Assembly (NCBI GenBank): GCA_012295275.1
Contig: CM022673.1
Coordinates: forward strand, 1 to 10,000
Direction: 5' to 3'
DNA length: 10,000 nt
Source: Chrysomallon squamiferum
Taxonomy: Eukaryota; Mollusca; Gastropoda; Neomphalida; Peltospiridae
In this document: in pieces, positions 1 to 9,500 of the stretch
Numbering within the stretch: the stretch's first letter is position 1
Layout: each line of letters begins with the position of its first letter
Made by a program: the position numbers and the translations under genes
The notes under the pieces: generated by a model
Seen by the model: only the letters and a program-made list of their open reading frames with translations
Database searches by the model: none
Told to the model about the DNA's origin: nothing

Positions 1-7
1 AAAATTC

Positions 8-27
8 GATTTTCAAAATTGAAAATC
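8..27. repeat. inverted repeat in each satellite unit (first copy shown)
   Basis: GATTTTCAA and its reverse complement TTGAAAATC flank a 2-base AA spacer. The arms recur in every unit. In the copies anchored at 1164, 1535, 2281, 2655 and 3031 the spacer is 3 bases. This is the point where the array breaks off at 5252, halfway through the first arm. Function unknown. Confidence 0.85.
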
Positions 28-127
28 CGTGTGGCACTATTCCGTGCGGTCGGGAAAAATATTTCAACGTGTGCAAAAGGTGCGCGCCGTCGGGGCGAGT
101 GTGGCAAAAACGTTTCCAACATTTACC

Positions 128-144
128 AAAGGTGCTGCACCTTT
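128..144. repeat. short perfect hairpin in each satellite unit
   Basis: AAAGGTGC and GCACCTTT pair around a single T, giving a perfect 8-bp-arm palindrome that is preserved in all units. A related string, tgcactttgaaaatg, lies about 198 bp further on in the same unit (from 334), roughly half a unit away. Confidence 0.8.
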
Positions 145-649
145 TGAAAATGCGTTTGAAAAAAAAAAACGAGCAAATTTTCAAAAAAATATGTGCGTTT
201 TTTTGTGCACGTGTCGGAAACGAGTTGTTCCCCTTGGGTGGCGCGTGCGGCACTTTTCGCCCGAGTAGGGCAACCCTTGACCCACTTTTGGGTATGTGCG
301 CCCGATTTTTCCCACGTGCGCAGAAAAAGTTATTGCACTTTGAAAATGGTACCCCTAGCATTTTCAACGGAACTTGAAAAAATTCGATTTTCAAAATTGA
401 AAATCCGTGTGGCACTATTCCGTGCGGTCGGGAAAAATATTTCAACGTGTGCAAAGGTGCAAAGGTGCGCGCCGTCGGGGCGAGTGTGGCAAAAACGTTT
501 CCAACATTTACCAAAGGTGCTGCACCTTTTGAAAATGCGTTTGAAAAAAAAAAACGAGCAAATTTTCAAAAATATGTGCGTTTTTTGTGCACGTGTCGGA
601 AACGAGTTGTTCCCCTTGGGTGGCGCGTGCGGCACTTTTCGCCCGAGTA

Positions 650-664
650 GGGCAACCCTTGCCC
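650..664. repeat. second short hairpin, present in most satellite units
   Basis: GGGCAA and TTGCCC flank CCC. This is the most variable spot of the unit. It is intact in most copies, carries a single base change in the first copy (gacccac for gccccac), and is replaced by forms ending in ccttacttttggg in the copies anchored at 1164, 3031, 3400 and 3769. Confidence 0.75.
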
Positions 665-3600
665 CACTTTTGGGTATGTGCGCCCGATTTTTCCCACGTG
701 CGCAGAAAAAGTTATTGCACTTTGAAAAATGGTACCCCTAGCATTTTCAACGGAACTTGAAAAAATTCGATTTTCAAAATTGAAAATCCGTGTGGCACTA
801 TTCCGTGCGGTCGGGAAAAATATTTCAACGTGTGCAAAAGGTGCGCGCCGTCGGGGCGAGTGTGGCAAAAACGTTTCCAACATTTACCAAAGGTGCTGCA
901 CCTTTTGAAAATGCGTTTGAAAAAAAAACGAGCAAATTTTCAAAAATATGTGCGTTTTTTGTGCACGTGTCGGAAACGAGTTGTTCCCCTTGGGTGGCGC
1001 GTGCGGCACTTTTCGCCCGAGTAGGGCAACCCTTGCCCCACTTTTGGGTATGTGCGCCCGATTTTTCCCACGTGCGCAGAAAAAGTTATTGCACTTTGAA
1101 AATGGTACCCCTAGCATTTTCAACGGAACTTGAAAAAATTCGATTTTCAAAAATTGAAAATCCGTGTGGCACTATTCCGTGCGGTCGGGAAAAATATTTC
1201 AACGTGTGCAAAAGGTGCGCGCCGTCGGGGCGAGTGTGGCAAAAACGTTTCCAACATTTACCAAAGGTGCTGCACCTTTTGAAAATGCGTTTGAAAAAAA
1301 AAACGAGCAAATTTTCAAAAATATGTGCGTTTTTTGTGCACGTGTCGGAAACGAGTTGTTCCCCTTGGGTGGCGCGTGCGGCACTTTTCACCCAGGGGGG
1401 GCAACCCCTTACTTTTGGGTATGTGCGCCCGATTTTTCCCACGTGCGCAGAAAAAGTTATTGCACTTTGAAAATGGTACCCCTAGCATTTTCAACGGAAC
1501 TTGAAAAAATTCGATTTTCAAAAATTGAAAATCCGTGTGGCACTATTCCGTGCGGTCGGGAAAAATATTTCAACGTGTGCAAAAGGTGCGCGCCGTCGGG
1601 GCGAGTGTGGCAAAAACGTTTCCAACATTTACCAAAGGTGCTGCACCTTTTGAAAATGCGTTTGAAAAAAAAACGAGCAAATTTTCAAAAATATGTGCGT
1701 TTTTTGTGCACGTGTCGGAAACGAGTTGTTCCCCTTGGGTGGCGCGTGCGGCACTTTTCGCCCGAGTAGGGCAACCCTTGCCCCACTTTTGGGTATGTGC
1801 GCCCGATTTTTCCCACGTGCGCAGAAAAAGTTATTGCACTTTGAAAATGGTACCCTAGCATTTTCAACGGAACTTGAAAAAATTCGATTTTCAAAATTGA
1901 AAATCCGTGTGGCACTATTCCGTGCGGTCGGGAAAAATATTTCAACGTGTGCAAAAGGTGCGCGCCGTCGGGGCGAGTGTGGCAAAAACGTTTCCAACAT
2001 TTACCAAAGGTGCTGCACCTTTTGAAAATGCGTTTGAAAAAAAAACGAGCAAATTTTCAAAAATATGTGCGTTTTTTGTGCACGTGTCGGAAACGAGTTG
2101 TTCCCCTTGGGTGGCGCGTGCGGCACTTTTCGCCCGAGTAGGGCAACCCTTGCCCCACTTTTGGGTATGTGCGCCCGATTTTTCCCACGTGCGCAGAAAA
2201 AGTTATTGCACTTTGAAAATGGTACCCCTAGCATTTTCAACGGAACTTGAAAAAATTCGATTTTCAAAAATTGAAAATCCGTGTGGCACTATTCCGTGCG
2301 GTCGGGAAAAATATTTCAACGTGTGCAAAAGGTGCGCGCCGTCGGGGCGAGTGTGGCAAAAACGTTTCCAACATTTACCAAAGGTGCTGCACCTTTTGAA
2401 AATGCGTTTGAAAAAAAAACGAGCAAATTTTCAAAAATATGTGCGTTTTTTGTGCACGTGTCGGAAACGAGTTGTTCCCCTTGGGTGGCGCGTGCGGCAC
2501 TTTTCGCCCGAGTAGGGCAACCCTTGCCCCATTTTTGGGTATGTGCGCCCGATTTTTCCCACGTGCGCAGAAAAAGTTATTGCACTTTGAAAATGGTACC
2601 CCTAGCATTTTCAACGGAACTTGAAAAAATTCGATTTTCAAAAATTGAAAATCCGTGTGGCACTATTCCGTGCGGTCGGGAAAAATATTTCAACGTGTGC
2701 AAAAGGTGCGCGCCGTCGGGGCGAGTGTGGCAAAAACGTTTCCAACATTTACCAAAGGTGCTGCACCTTTTGAAAATGCGTTTGAAAAAAAAAAACGAGC
2801 AAATTTTCAAAAATATGTGCGTTTTTTGTGCACGTGTCGGAAACGAGTTGTTCCCCTTGGGTGGCGCGTGCGGCACTTTTCGCCCGAGTAGGGCAACCCT
2901 TGCCCCACTTTTGGGTATGTGCGCCCGATTTTTCCCACGTGCGCAGAAAAAGTTATTGCACTTTGAAAATGGTACCCCTAGCATTTTCAACGGAACTTGA
3001 AAAAATTCGATTTTCAAAAATTGAAAATCCGTGTGGCACTATTCCGTGCGGTCGGGAAAAATATTTCAACGTGTGCAAAAGGTGCGCGCCGTCGGGGCGA
3101 GTGTGGCAAAAACGTTTCCAACATTTACCAAAGGTGCTGCACCTTTTGAAAATGCGTTTGAAAAAAAAACGAGCAAATTTTCAAAAATATGTGCGTTTTT
3201 TGTGCACGTGTCGGAAACGAGTTGTTCCCCTTGGGTGGCGCGTGCGGCACTTTTCGCCCAGTAGGGCAACCAACCCTTACTTTTGGGTATGTGCGCCCGA
3301 TTTTTCCACGTGCGCAGAAAAAGTTATTGCACTTTGAAAATGGTACCCCTAGCATTTTCAACGGAACTTGAAAAATTCGATTTTCAAAATTGAAAATCCG
3401 TGTGGCACTATTCCGTGCGGTCGGGAAAAATATTTCAACGTGTGCAAAAGGTGCGCGCCGTCGGGGCGAGTGTGGCAAAAACGTTTCCAACATTTACCAA
3501 AGGTGCTGCACCTTTTGAAAATGCGTTTGAAAAAAAAACGAGCAAATTTTCAAAAATATGTGCGTTTTTTGTGCACGTGTCGGAAACGAGTTGTTCCCCT

Positions 3601-3768
3601 TGGGTGGCGCGTGCGGCACTTTTCGCCCGAGTAGGGCAACCCCTTACTTTTGGGTATGTGCGCCCGATTTTTCCCACGTGCGCAGAAAAAGTTATTGCAC
3701 TTTGAAAATGGTACCCCTAGCATTTTCAACGGAACTTGAAAAAATTCGATTTTCAAAATTGAAAATCC

Positions 3769-4146
3769 GTGTGGCACTATTCCGTGCGGTCGGGAAAAAT
3801 ATTTCAACGTGTGCAAAAGGTGCGCGCCGTCGGGGCGAGTGTGGCAAAAACGTTTCCAACATTTACCAAAGGTGCTGCACCTTTTGAAAATGCGTGAAAA
3901 AAAAAAAACGAGCAAATTTTCAAAAAAATATGTGCGTTTTTTTGTGTGACACGTGTCGGAAACGAGTTGTTCCCCTTGGGTGGCGCGTGCGGCACTTTTT
4001 CGCCCAGTAGGGCAACCCCCCCCTTACTTTTGGGTATGTGCGCCCGATTTTTCCACGTGCGCAGAAAAAGTTATTGCACTTTGAAAATGGTACCCCTAGC
4101 ATTTTCAACGGAACTTGAAAAATTCGATTTTCAAAATTGAAAATCC
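3769..4146. repeat. most divergent satellite unit
   Basis: This copy lacks ttt in cgtttgaaaa, has the longest A-tract (12), an expanded C-run after gggcaa, and a 4-base change that turns gtgcacgtgtc into a GACACGTGTC palindrome. It shares three linked variants with the copy anchored at 3031 (cccagtaggg, atttttccacg with one C fewer, and a five-A cttgaaaaattcg). It also shares an A7/T7 pair with the first copy. This points to patchwork exchange among copies. Confidence 0.8.
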
Positions 4147-5252
4147 GTGTGGCACTATTCCGTGCGGTCGGGAAAAATATTTCAACGTGTGCAAAAGGTG
4201 CGCGCCGTCGGGGCGAGTGTGGCAAAAACGTTTCCAACATTTACCAAAGGTGCTGCACCTTTTGAAAATGCGTTTGAAAAAAAAACGAGCAAATTTTCAA
4301 AAATATGTGCGTTTTTTGTGCACGTGTCGGAAACGAGTTGTTCCCCTTGGGTGGCGCGTGCGGCACTTTTCGCCCGAGTAGGGCAACCCTTGCCCCACTT
4401 TTGGGTATGTGCGCCCGATTTTTCCCACGTGCGCAGAAAAAGTTATTGCACTTTGAAAATGGTACCCCTAGCATTTTCAACGGAACTTGAAAAAATTCGA
4501 TTTTCAAAATTGAAAATCCGTGTGGCACTATTCCGTGCGGTCGGGAAAAATATTTCAACGTGTGCAAAAGGTGCGCGCCGTCGGGGCGAGTGTGGCAAAA
4601 ACGTTTCCAACATTTACCAAAGGTGCTGCACCTTTTGAAAATGCGTTTGAAAAAAAAAACGAGCAAATTTTCAAAAATATGTGCGTTTTTTGTGCACGTG
4701 TCGGAAACGAGTTGTTCCCCTTGGGTGGCGCGTGCGGCACTTTTCGCCCGAGTAGGGCAACCCTTGCCCCACTTTTGGGTATGTGCGCCCGATTTTTCCC
4801 ACGTGCGCAGAAAAAGTTATTGCACTTTGAAAATGGTACCCCTAGCATTTTCAACGGAACTTGAAAAAATTCGATTTTCAAAATTGAAAATCCGTGTGGC
4901 ACTATTCCGTGCGGTCGGGAAAAATATTTCAACGTGTGCAAAAGGTGCGCGCCGTCGGGGCGAGTGTGGCAAAAACGTTTCCAACATTTACCAAAGGTGC
5001 TGCACCTTTTGAAAATGCGTTTGAAAAAAAAAACGAGCAAATTTTCAAAAATATGTGCGTTTTTTGTGCACGTGTCGGAAACGAGTTGTTCCCCTTGGGT
5101 GGCGCGTGCGGCACTTTTCGCCCGAGTAGGGCAACCCTTGCCCCACTTTTGGGTATGTGCGCCCGATTTTTCCCACGTGCGCAGAAAAAGTTATTGCACT
5201 TTGAAAAAGGTACCCCTAGCATTTTCAACGAAACTTGAAAAAATTCGATTTT

Positions 5253-5412
5253 TTATAGTAGTAACAATGATAGTTTGGTAGTAATAGTCGTTGTAATAGT
5301 AGTGGTAGTAATAAACGTAGGAATGGTAGAGTTAGTAATAGTGGAAATAGTAGTAATAGTAGTAGTAGGAGGAGGAGGAGGTAGAGGATGAGGAGTAGGG
5401 GGAGTAATAGAA
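5253..5412. repeat. degenerate TAG/GTA/GGA trinucleotide tract
   Basis: Directly after the satellite edge the plus strand turns into imperfect trinucleotides, first tagtaa/gtaata-like and then a run of aggagg near 5366-5381. It is an old, mutated microsatellite abutting the array. No gene is visible. Confidence 0.85.
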
Positions 5413-5486
5413 TTGATGATGTTATCGATGATGTGACTCTTTTTCTTTGTTCTTCCTCTTCTGTATCAGGTAAATGAAATCCAGTT

Positions 5487-5617
5487 CTTTTTTTTTGTTA
5501 TAGGTTTATTATTATTATTATTATTTATTTGGTTTTTGGTTGTTGTTGTTGTTGTTTATTTTTTTTTTTTTTTTATTTTTATTTTTTTTTTTTTTTTTTT
5601 GTTATTGTTGTTGTTGT
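5487..5617. repeat. T-rich low-complexity tract with TTA and GTT runs
   Basis: A T-run near 5487 is followed by about seven TTA copies (5505-5525), GTT copies (5538-5552), a nearly pure T stretch (5556-5600) and more GTT (5601-5616). The plus-strand frame through here codes only runs of Cys and Phe and is not a gene. Confidence 0.9.
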
Positions 5618-5903
5618 ACTAAAGGTAAAAACTAATTTGTTTTCACAATTATTCACTGACTTATTCTTCTTCACAATATCGGTAACAAAGAATCTTTATT
5701 TACATTTTTGTACCGGTTATGACGAAAGCATGGCTGCCTCTGGCAATGTGGAAAGACGAATCTGGTGAATTTGACAAATCTGACAAACGAAAGTGGGTTT
5801 GTTCAGTTTGATATAACCCTTTCTTTTCAATATCTGCATTAGCATTAAGATAAAACATCTTAGATAAACGTTGACTGAAATCTCTACTAATAAGGGGTAG
5901 ACT
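5618..5903. other. AT-rich stretch with no recognisable gene
   Basis: This is more complex sequence between two microsatellite blocks. A minus-strand frame of about 70 codons is open across part of it, but it runs straight into the adjacent repeat as Arg/Lys/Ile runs and has no recognisable motif. I see no RNA gene or splice-bounded exon that I can support. Confidence 0.4.
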
Positions 5904-5964
5904 ACTTCTTCTTCTTCTTCTTTTTTTCCTTTTTCGTCGTCTTTTTCTGCTTCTTCTTCTTATT

Positions 5965-6015
<51 letters not shown>

Positions 6016-6047
6016 GTTGTCATTATTATTATTATTATTTAATAATA
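5904..6047. repeat. compound TTC/TTA microsatellite
   Basis: On the plus strand, TTC repeats interrupted by T-runs (5904-5961) pass into long TTA repeats (5961-6040) with a few GTT/GTC interruptions. Read on the minus strand this gives Arg/Lys and Ile runs, which are artefacts. It lies downstream of the minus-strand gene, about 260 bp past its stop codon. Confidence 0.93.
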
Positions 6048-6306
6048 CATATATATTTTTTCTTACAATCCAATAATTACACAGTTTTATACATTGCAGT
6101 TACATACAGAGAATATTTATAATATGAAACAACTGTAATTGTAATTATATCCGTTCATTCATAAAGTTCAGATGTTAAACCACAAACAAGCTTTTTTCAG
6201 TTGTAAATACATTCAGTGGTTATTTTAAAACAAATGCTAAAAATCGAGACTTAACATAATATTAAACAGAAACATGGCCATTATTTCCTTTTTAGAACGA
6301 TATAGT
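6048..6306 (-). other. probable 3' untranslated / downstream region
   Basis: This AT-rich sequence follows the TAA stop at 6309-6307 on the minus strand. I see no canonical AATAAA. Weaker hexamers read on the minus strand are TATAAA at 6121-6116 and 6091-6086, and ATTAAA at 6043-6038. None can be chosen without transcript data. No other feature is visible. Confidence 0.35.
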
Positions 6307-6500
6307 TTACACTTCCTTTATGGTTAATATATAAATTAAAAACGTTATTACTTCTAGAACATGATTGGCTGATAAACCGGAAGCTCCAGACACTTTCTTT
6401 GCGCATGTTCGGCAACACATTGGTCGTATGACCAGACAAGCGATCCACCGCCTAGTGCCTTGATGGCAAAGTTTGTAATTTTTGTCGCCATATTCGCAAC
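6307..6500 (-). CDS. terminal exon: cysteine module 5 and hydrophobic C-terminus
   Basis: The acceptor tgcttttacttttgcag ends at 6501. Entering in phase 1 the exon reads GCEYGDKNYKLC, then C-x9-C-x6-CC-x2-C (ending CCRTC), giving module pattern C-x9-C-x9-C-x6-CC-x2-C. After AKK comes a small-residue patch (SGASG), about eight residues, a hydrophobic run (VITFLIYILTI) and KEV, then TAA at 6309-6307. Small residues, spacer and hydrophobic tail loosely resemble a GPI-attachment signal; this is weak inference. A longer minus-strand frame starting at 6548 uses another frame and is an artefact. Confidence 0.72.
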
Positions 6501-9500
6501 CTGCAAAAGTAAAAGCATTGTGAAGACTCTTGCAGTTTTCTTCGGCATTTATTTATTTATTTATACTTTCGCGTGAATCATTCAGTATTAATTTTAAACT
6601 TTGTAATAAAGCTCAAGTTATTCTTTAAGTAATAATTTGAAATTACCTTTCACTGATGTTTGAAGACTGGCACACTTGGCAAGACAACCTTTCCTCACGG
6701 TATCGTTATAACATACAGAACTCCCTTCTTTGTCGACAAACTGAGAACAGTTCAGTCCATCAAAGATACCAGTATCCAGTAAAGGTGTCACTGCTGTAGT
6801 TGCTTCAGAGACTGCATCTGTATTCAGCGTGGAAAATGTTGATGTTGAAGATACCAACGATGTACTGCTCAGTATAACTGATGGGGTCGTAGAAGAAATC
6901 GTTGAATGAATGGTTGTTATAGATGAAGTAGTAATGTATTCAGTTGTAAAGTCTGCAACTGTCGTTGTAGTGGATGACGAAGTGACTGTTGTGCTTATAT
7001 CTGACTTCAGTACTGAAGTCATGGTTGCTGTAACGGTAGTCGGCGGCACTGTTATATCAGAGAGAGACGACGTGGGCGATATGACTGTACGAACAAGGTT
7101 TGTGATGGAAGAATCAAAATTCTGGACGCTGGTGTAATATCAAGAGAAGATGTAAAAATATCTGTTGTTGATACATCCTTTGAATTAGCAGAAGTTGCGA
7201 GAGCTGGACGTACAGTGCTTGTCTCAGTATTACTAGAAATAATTTCAGTTTTTGTGTCAGTTATAAGATCAGGAAAATCTGAACTCGATGGACTAATCGA
7301 AGAAGAAATAGTTACACTGATTTCAAAAGAAAACGTTGACAAAACGAGTATTGCAGAAGCAACGGGTGTTGGAATCAGTGTGGTTGTTGTAGTCTTAGCT
7401 TTTGCACAAGAAGCACAGCAGTACTTTTTCACGATGTCCACGTCGCAGTTGAGAATTGATTCTGCTACAACTTCTGAACATGACCTGCCATTGAATGTCA
7501 CTGTTTTTGCGTCAGAGCACGTCTCTGTAAATCAGACAGTGAGGAAACAATACGTTAAGAATGCAAATGTATAACCAAACTATTTGACACAGTGACGAAA
7601 AAAATATGGTATTAAATAGAAAAATAAGGAAACGATATAAAATTATAAATGCCAAATGATACTCATTCAAATTTTACACCTAAACTTACATTAAAAATTA
7701 AATAACATCTGACCTAAGAAACCTAATGTTTTTAAAACAGTTAAATAAAATCTGAAAATAAGAATGAGGGATTATTATAAAAAATATTAGGCCGTTTACA
7801 CAGGAATATTTATTTGTGCTCATAATCAGGACTTGATGAAATAAATTTGGAAAGTTACCTTCAGTTGTTGTAGTAGTAGCTACCGATGTCGTCACTGGTG
7901 TTGGTGCCGGTGCACACGATTCACAGCAAACCTCTTCAAAAGTCTTATTACCAAATTTAGCCCCTTTTCCACACAGATCTTCTTTGCAGTTAGGATTCTT
8001 ATCGCCGTACAAACATTCTGTGAAAGTAAACTGGTATTAATATAAATGTTTACTATCTTTGTTTTCTAAATGGTTGATCATCTTTTTTGAGCGGTTTAAT
8101 TTTATGTTTATTTTCTTGACAATGAATTAGTATGTTTTTTTATCAATGTTTGGTGTTTGTTCGGGGTTTTTTGTTTGGATTTTTCTTTTTTTTTGTTCTT
8201 TTTTTGTTGTTGTTTTTTGTTTTTGTTTTTATTGTGTGTTGTCTTTTACTCAACTTTTTTTGTTTATTGTTCGTTTGTTTTAAGAGATTTGGGAGGTGTT
8301 CATTTGTTGATTTTTTGGGGGGGGAGAGAAATTTTGTAATTTGTATCTGTTTCCTTTTTCTTTCTTTTTGTTTTGTTTTGTTTTGGGGTGGTTATTTTTT
8401 GTTTTATTATTATTATTATTATTATTTGTTTAATGTTCGTGCTACTTTAGTTTATTTTGGTATCTGATTCCTATAAAAATAGTGCATTCCGTTCTGTGTA
8501 GAATAAAAATGAAAATTGCCTGGAAAAAGAAACCAAGGTCTAATAGTTTTACTAATCCGAAATTTAAACTGAAAACCTTTTTTTTAAACTACACACTTTT
8601 CCATATGGGAAATGTAACGTACCTGGCATCCCTGTGTATCGAAGACTGCATGATTTACAACAAAGCGTTCTATAATCATCGTGATAACACAACCAGTTTC
8701 CAGAACCGAGGATATATTCCTCACAAGTCTTTCCTGAATAGACAGGACCAGTCTCGTCTCCAAAAGGACATGTTTCTGAAGATAAAACATTGCTGTAAAG
8801 AAAACTTAACCCGAAAACTTAAAACGTTCAGTCTGTCGCACCACTGACAAAGCCAGTGATGGAAACGGGTTTTAGAAACAACTGGTACGCGAAAACCATG
8901 GAAAACGTAAAATGTTATTAATTTATTAAAGAAATATTTTATTTTTAGATTTTCAGTACCATATCTTGTTTAGTAGAGCTGGGTAAAATATGCAAGTATT
9001 AATACAGAACATAAACAAGTTAATTTTAATTGGTAAAAATGTGTCAAACAAGCTAATACACGTCTCTGACTCTACAAAGATGCAGAAACTGGACATAAAC
9101 TGGAAAGTAGGAATACACCTGCGTATTCCCCATTTCCATCACTGGAAATAAGAAAATAAGAAACTGTGTAATGAAATAGCTATAAAATAAATAACTGATC
9201 CTGCTTTCTTATATATATATAAGAATAGAACGAAAAAACCTTAGACAATTTCTAGAGATTTATATCCATGTAAATTTCTAACGTCTACGAAGAGAAAAGG
9301 CTACCGTCGCTGTTGTTATTCTATGCTGTTGGTTCAGTGTTTATTTCGCTTGCTGTTATGGTTGTTACGGCGCTTTTGCTAGTAATATGCAACAACTAGT
9401 ACAACGAGAACGGTCATTAACATTATTAACACAACTAAATTTATCAGAAACAGTTATTATTGTTACAAACGTCGTTAACATCATCAATCTGATTATCACC

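Larger units (their letters stand above)
1..5252. repeat. satellite array, ~373-bp unit, about 14 tandem copies
   Basis: The sequence repeats head to tail with a period of 369-383 bp. Taking the motif gtgtggcac as anchor, copies begin at 29, 407, 790, 1164, 1535, 1907, 2281, 2655, 3031, 3400, 3769, 4147, 4520 and 4894. The array is cut by the left window edge and ends at 5252, where the unit's opening aaattcgatttt breaks off. Copies are almost identical; most differences are homopolymer lengths, for example an A-tract of 9 to 12 bases after cgtttg. By hand count a unit holds about 28 CpG, well above the rate in the flank. The period is not a multiple of three and open frames on both strands shift between copies, so I see no protein gene here. 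The length is close to two nucleosome repeats, a common satellite size. I do not recognise the family. Confidence 0.97.

Noticed and set aside
1-5252. CRISPR-like array
   Set aside because: The repeated unit is ~373 bp with no unique spacers, and the neighbouring DNA is eukaryotic.
1-5252. CENP-B box in the satellite
   Set aside because: I looked for TTCG-N4-A-N2-CGGG and its complement in the unit and found no match.
1-5281. Many open frames of 60-240 codons on both strands across the satellite
   Set aside because: They are the same unit read in successive frames, start mostly at GTG, shift with each indel of the A-tract, exist equally on both strands and have no domain. They are by-products of a stop-poor repeat.
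5529-5768. Plus-strand ORF with Cys and Phe runs
   Set aside because: It is translation of GTT and poly-T low-complexity sequence.
5700-6023. Minus-strand ORF of 107 codons
   Set aside because: Its N-terminal half is microsatellite (Ile and Arg/Lys runs). The remaining ~55 codons are complex but have no motif, splice evidence or link to the gene.
6354-6548. Minus-strand ORF starting at 6548
   Set aside because: It runs through an intron and reads the terminal exon in the wrong frame. The correct frame gives a cysteine module aligned with four others.
6910-7574. Two plus-strand ORFs (6910-7137 and 7215-7574)
   Set aside because: They are antisense to the Ser/Thr-rich exons. Their Val-rich composition is the complement of Thr/Asn/Asp codons.
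8132-8467. Plus-strand Phe/Leu-rich ORFs resembling membrane proteins
   Set aside because: They come from T/G-rich low-complexity intron sequence, not from a structured coding region.
8482-8847. Plus-strand ORF of 121 codons
   Set aside because: It is antisense to the module 1 exon, which has splice sites and a conserved cysteine pattern on the minus strand.
9385-9420. Minus-strand CTSCC string as a further cysteine module
   Set aside because: It is bordered by several stops, has CC at the wrong end and shows no splice sites in phase 1.
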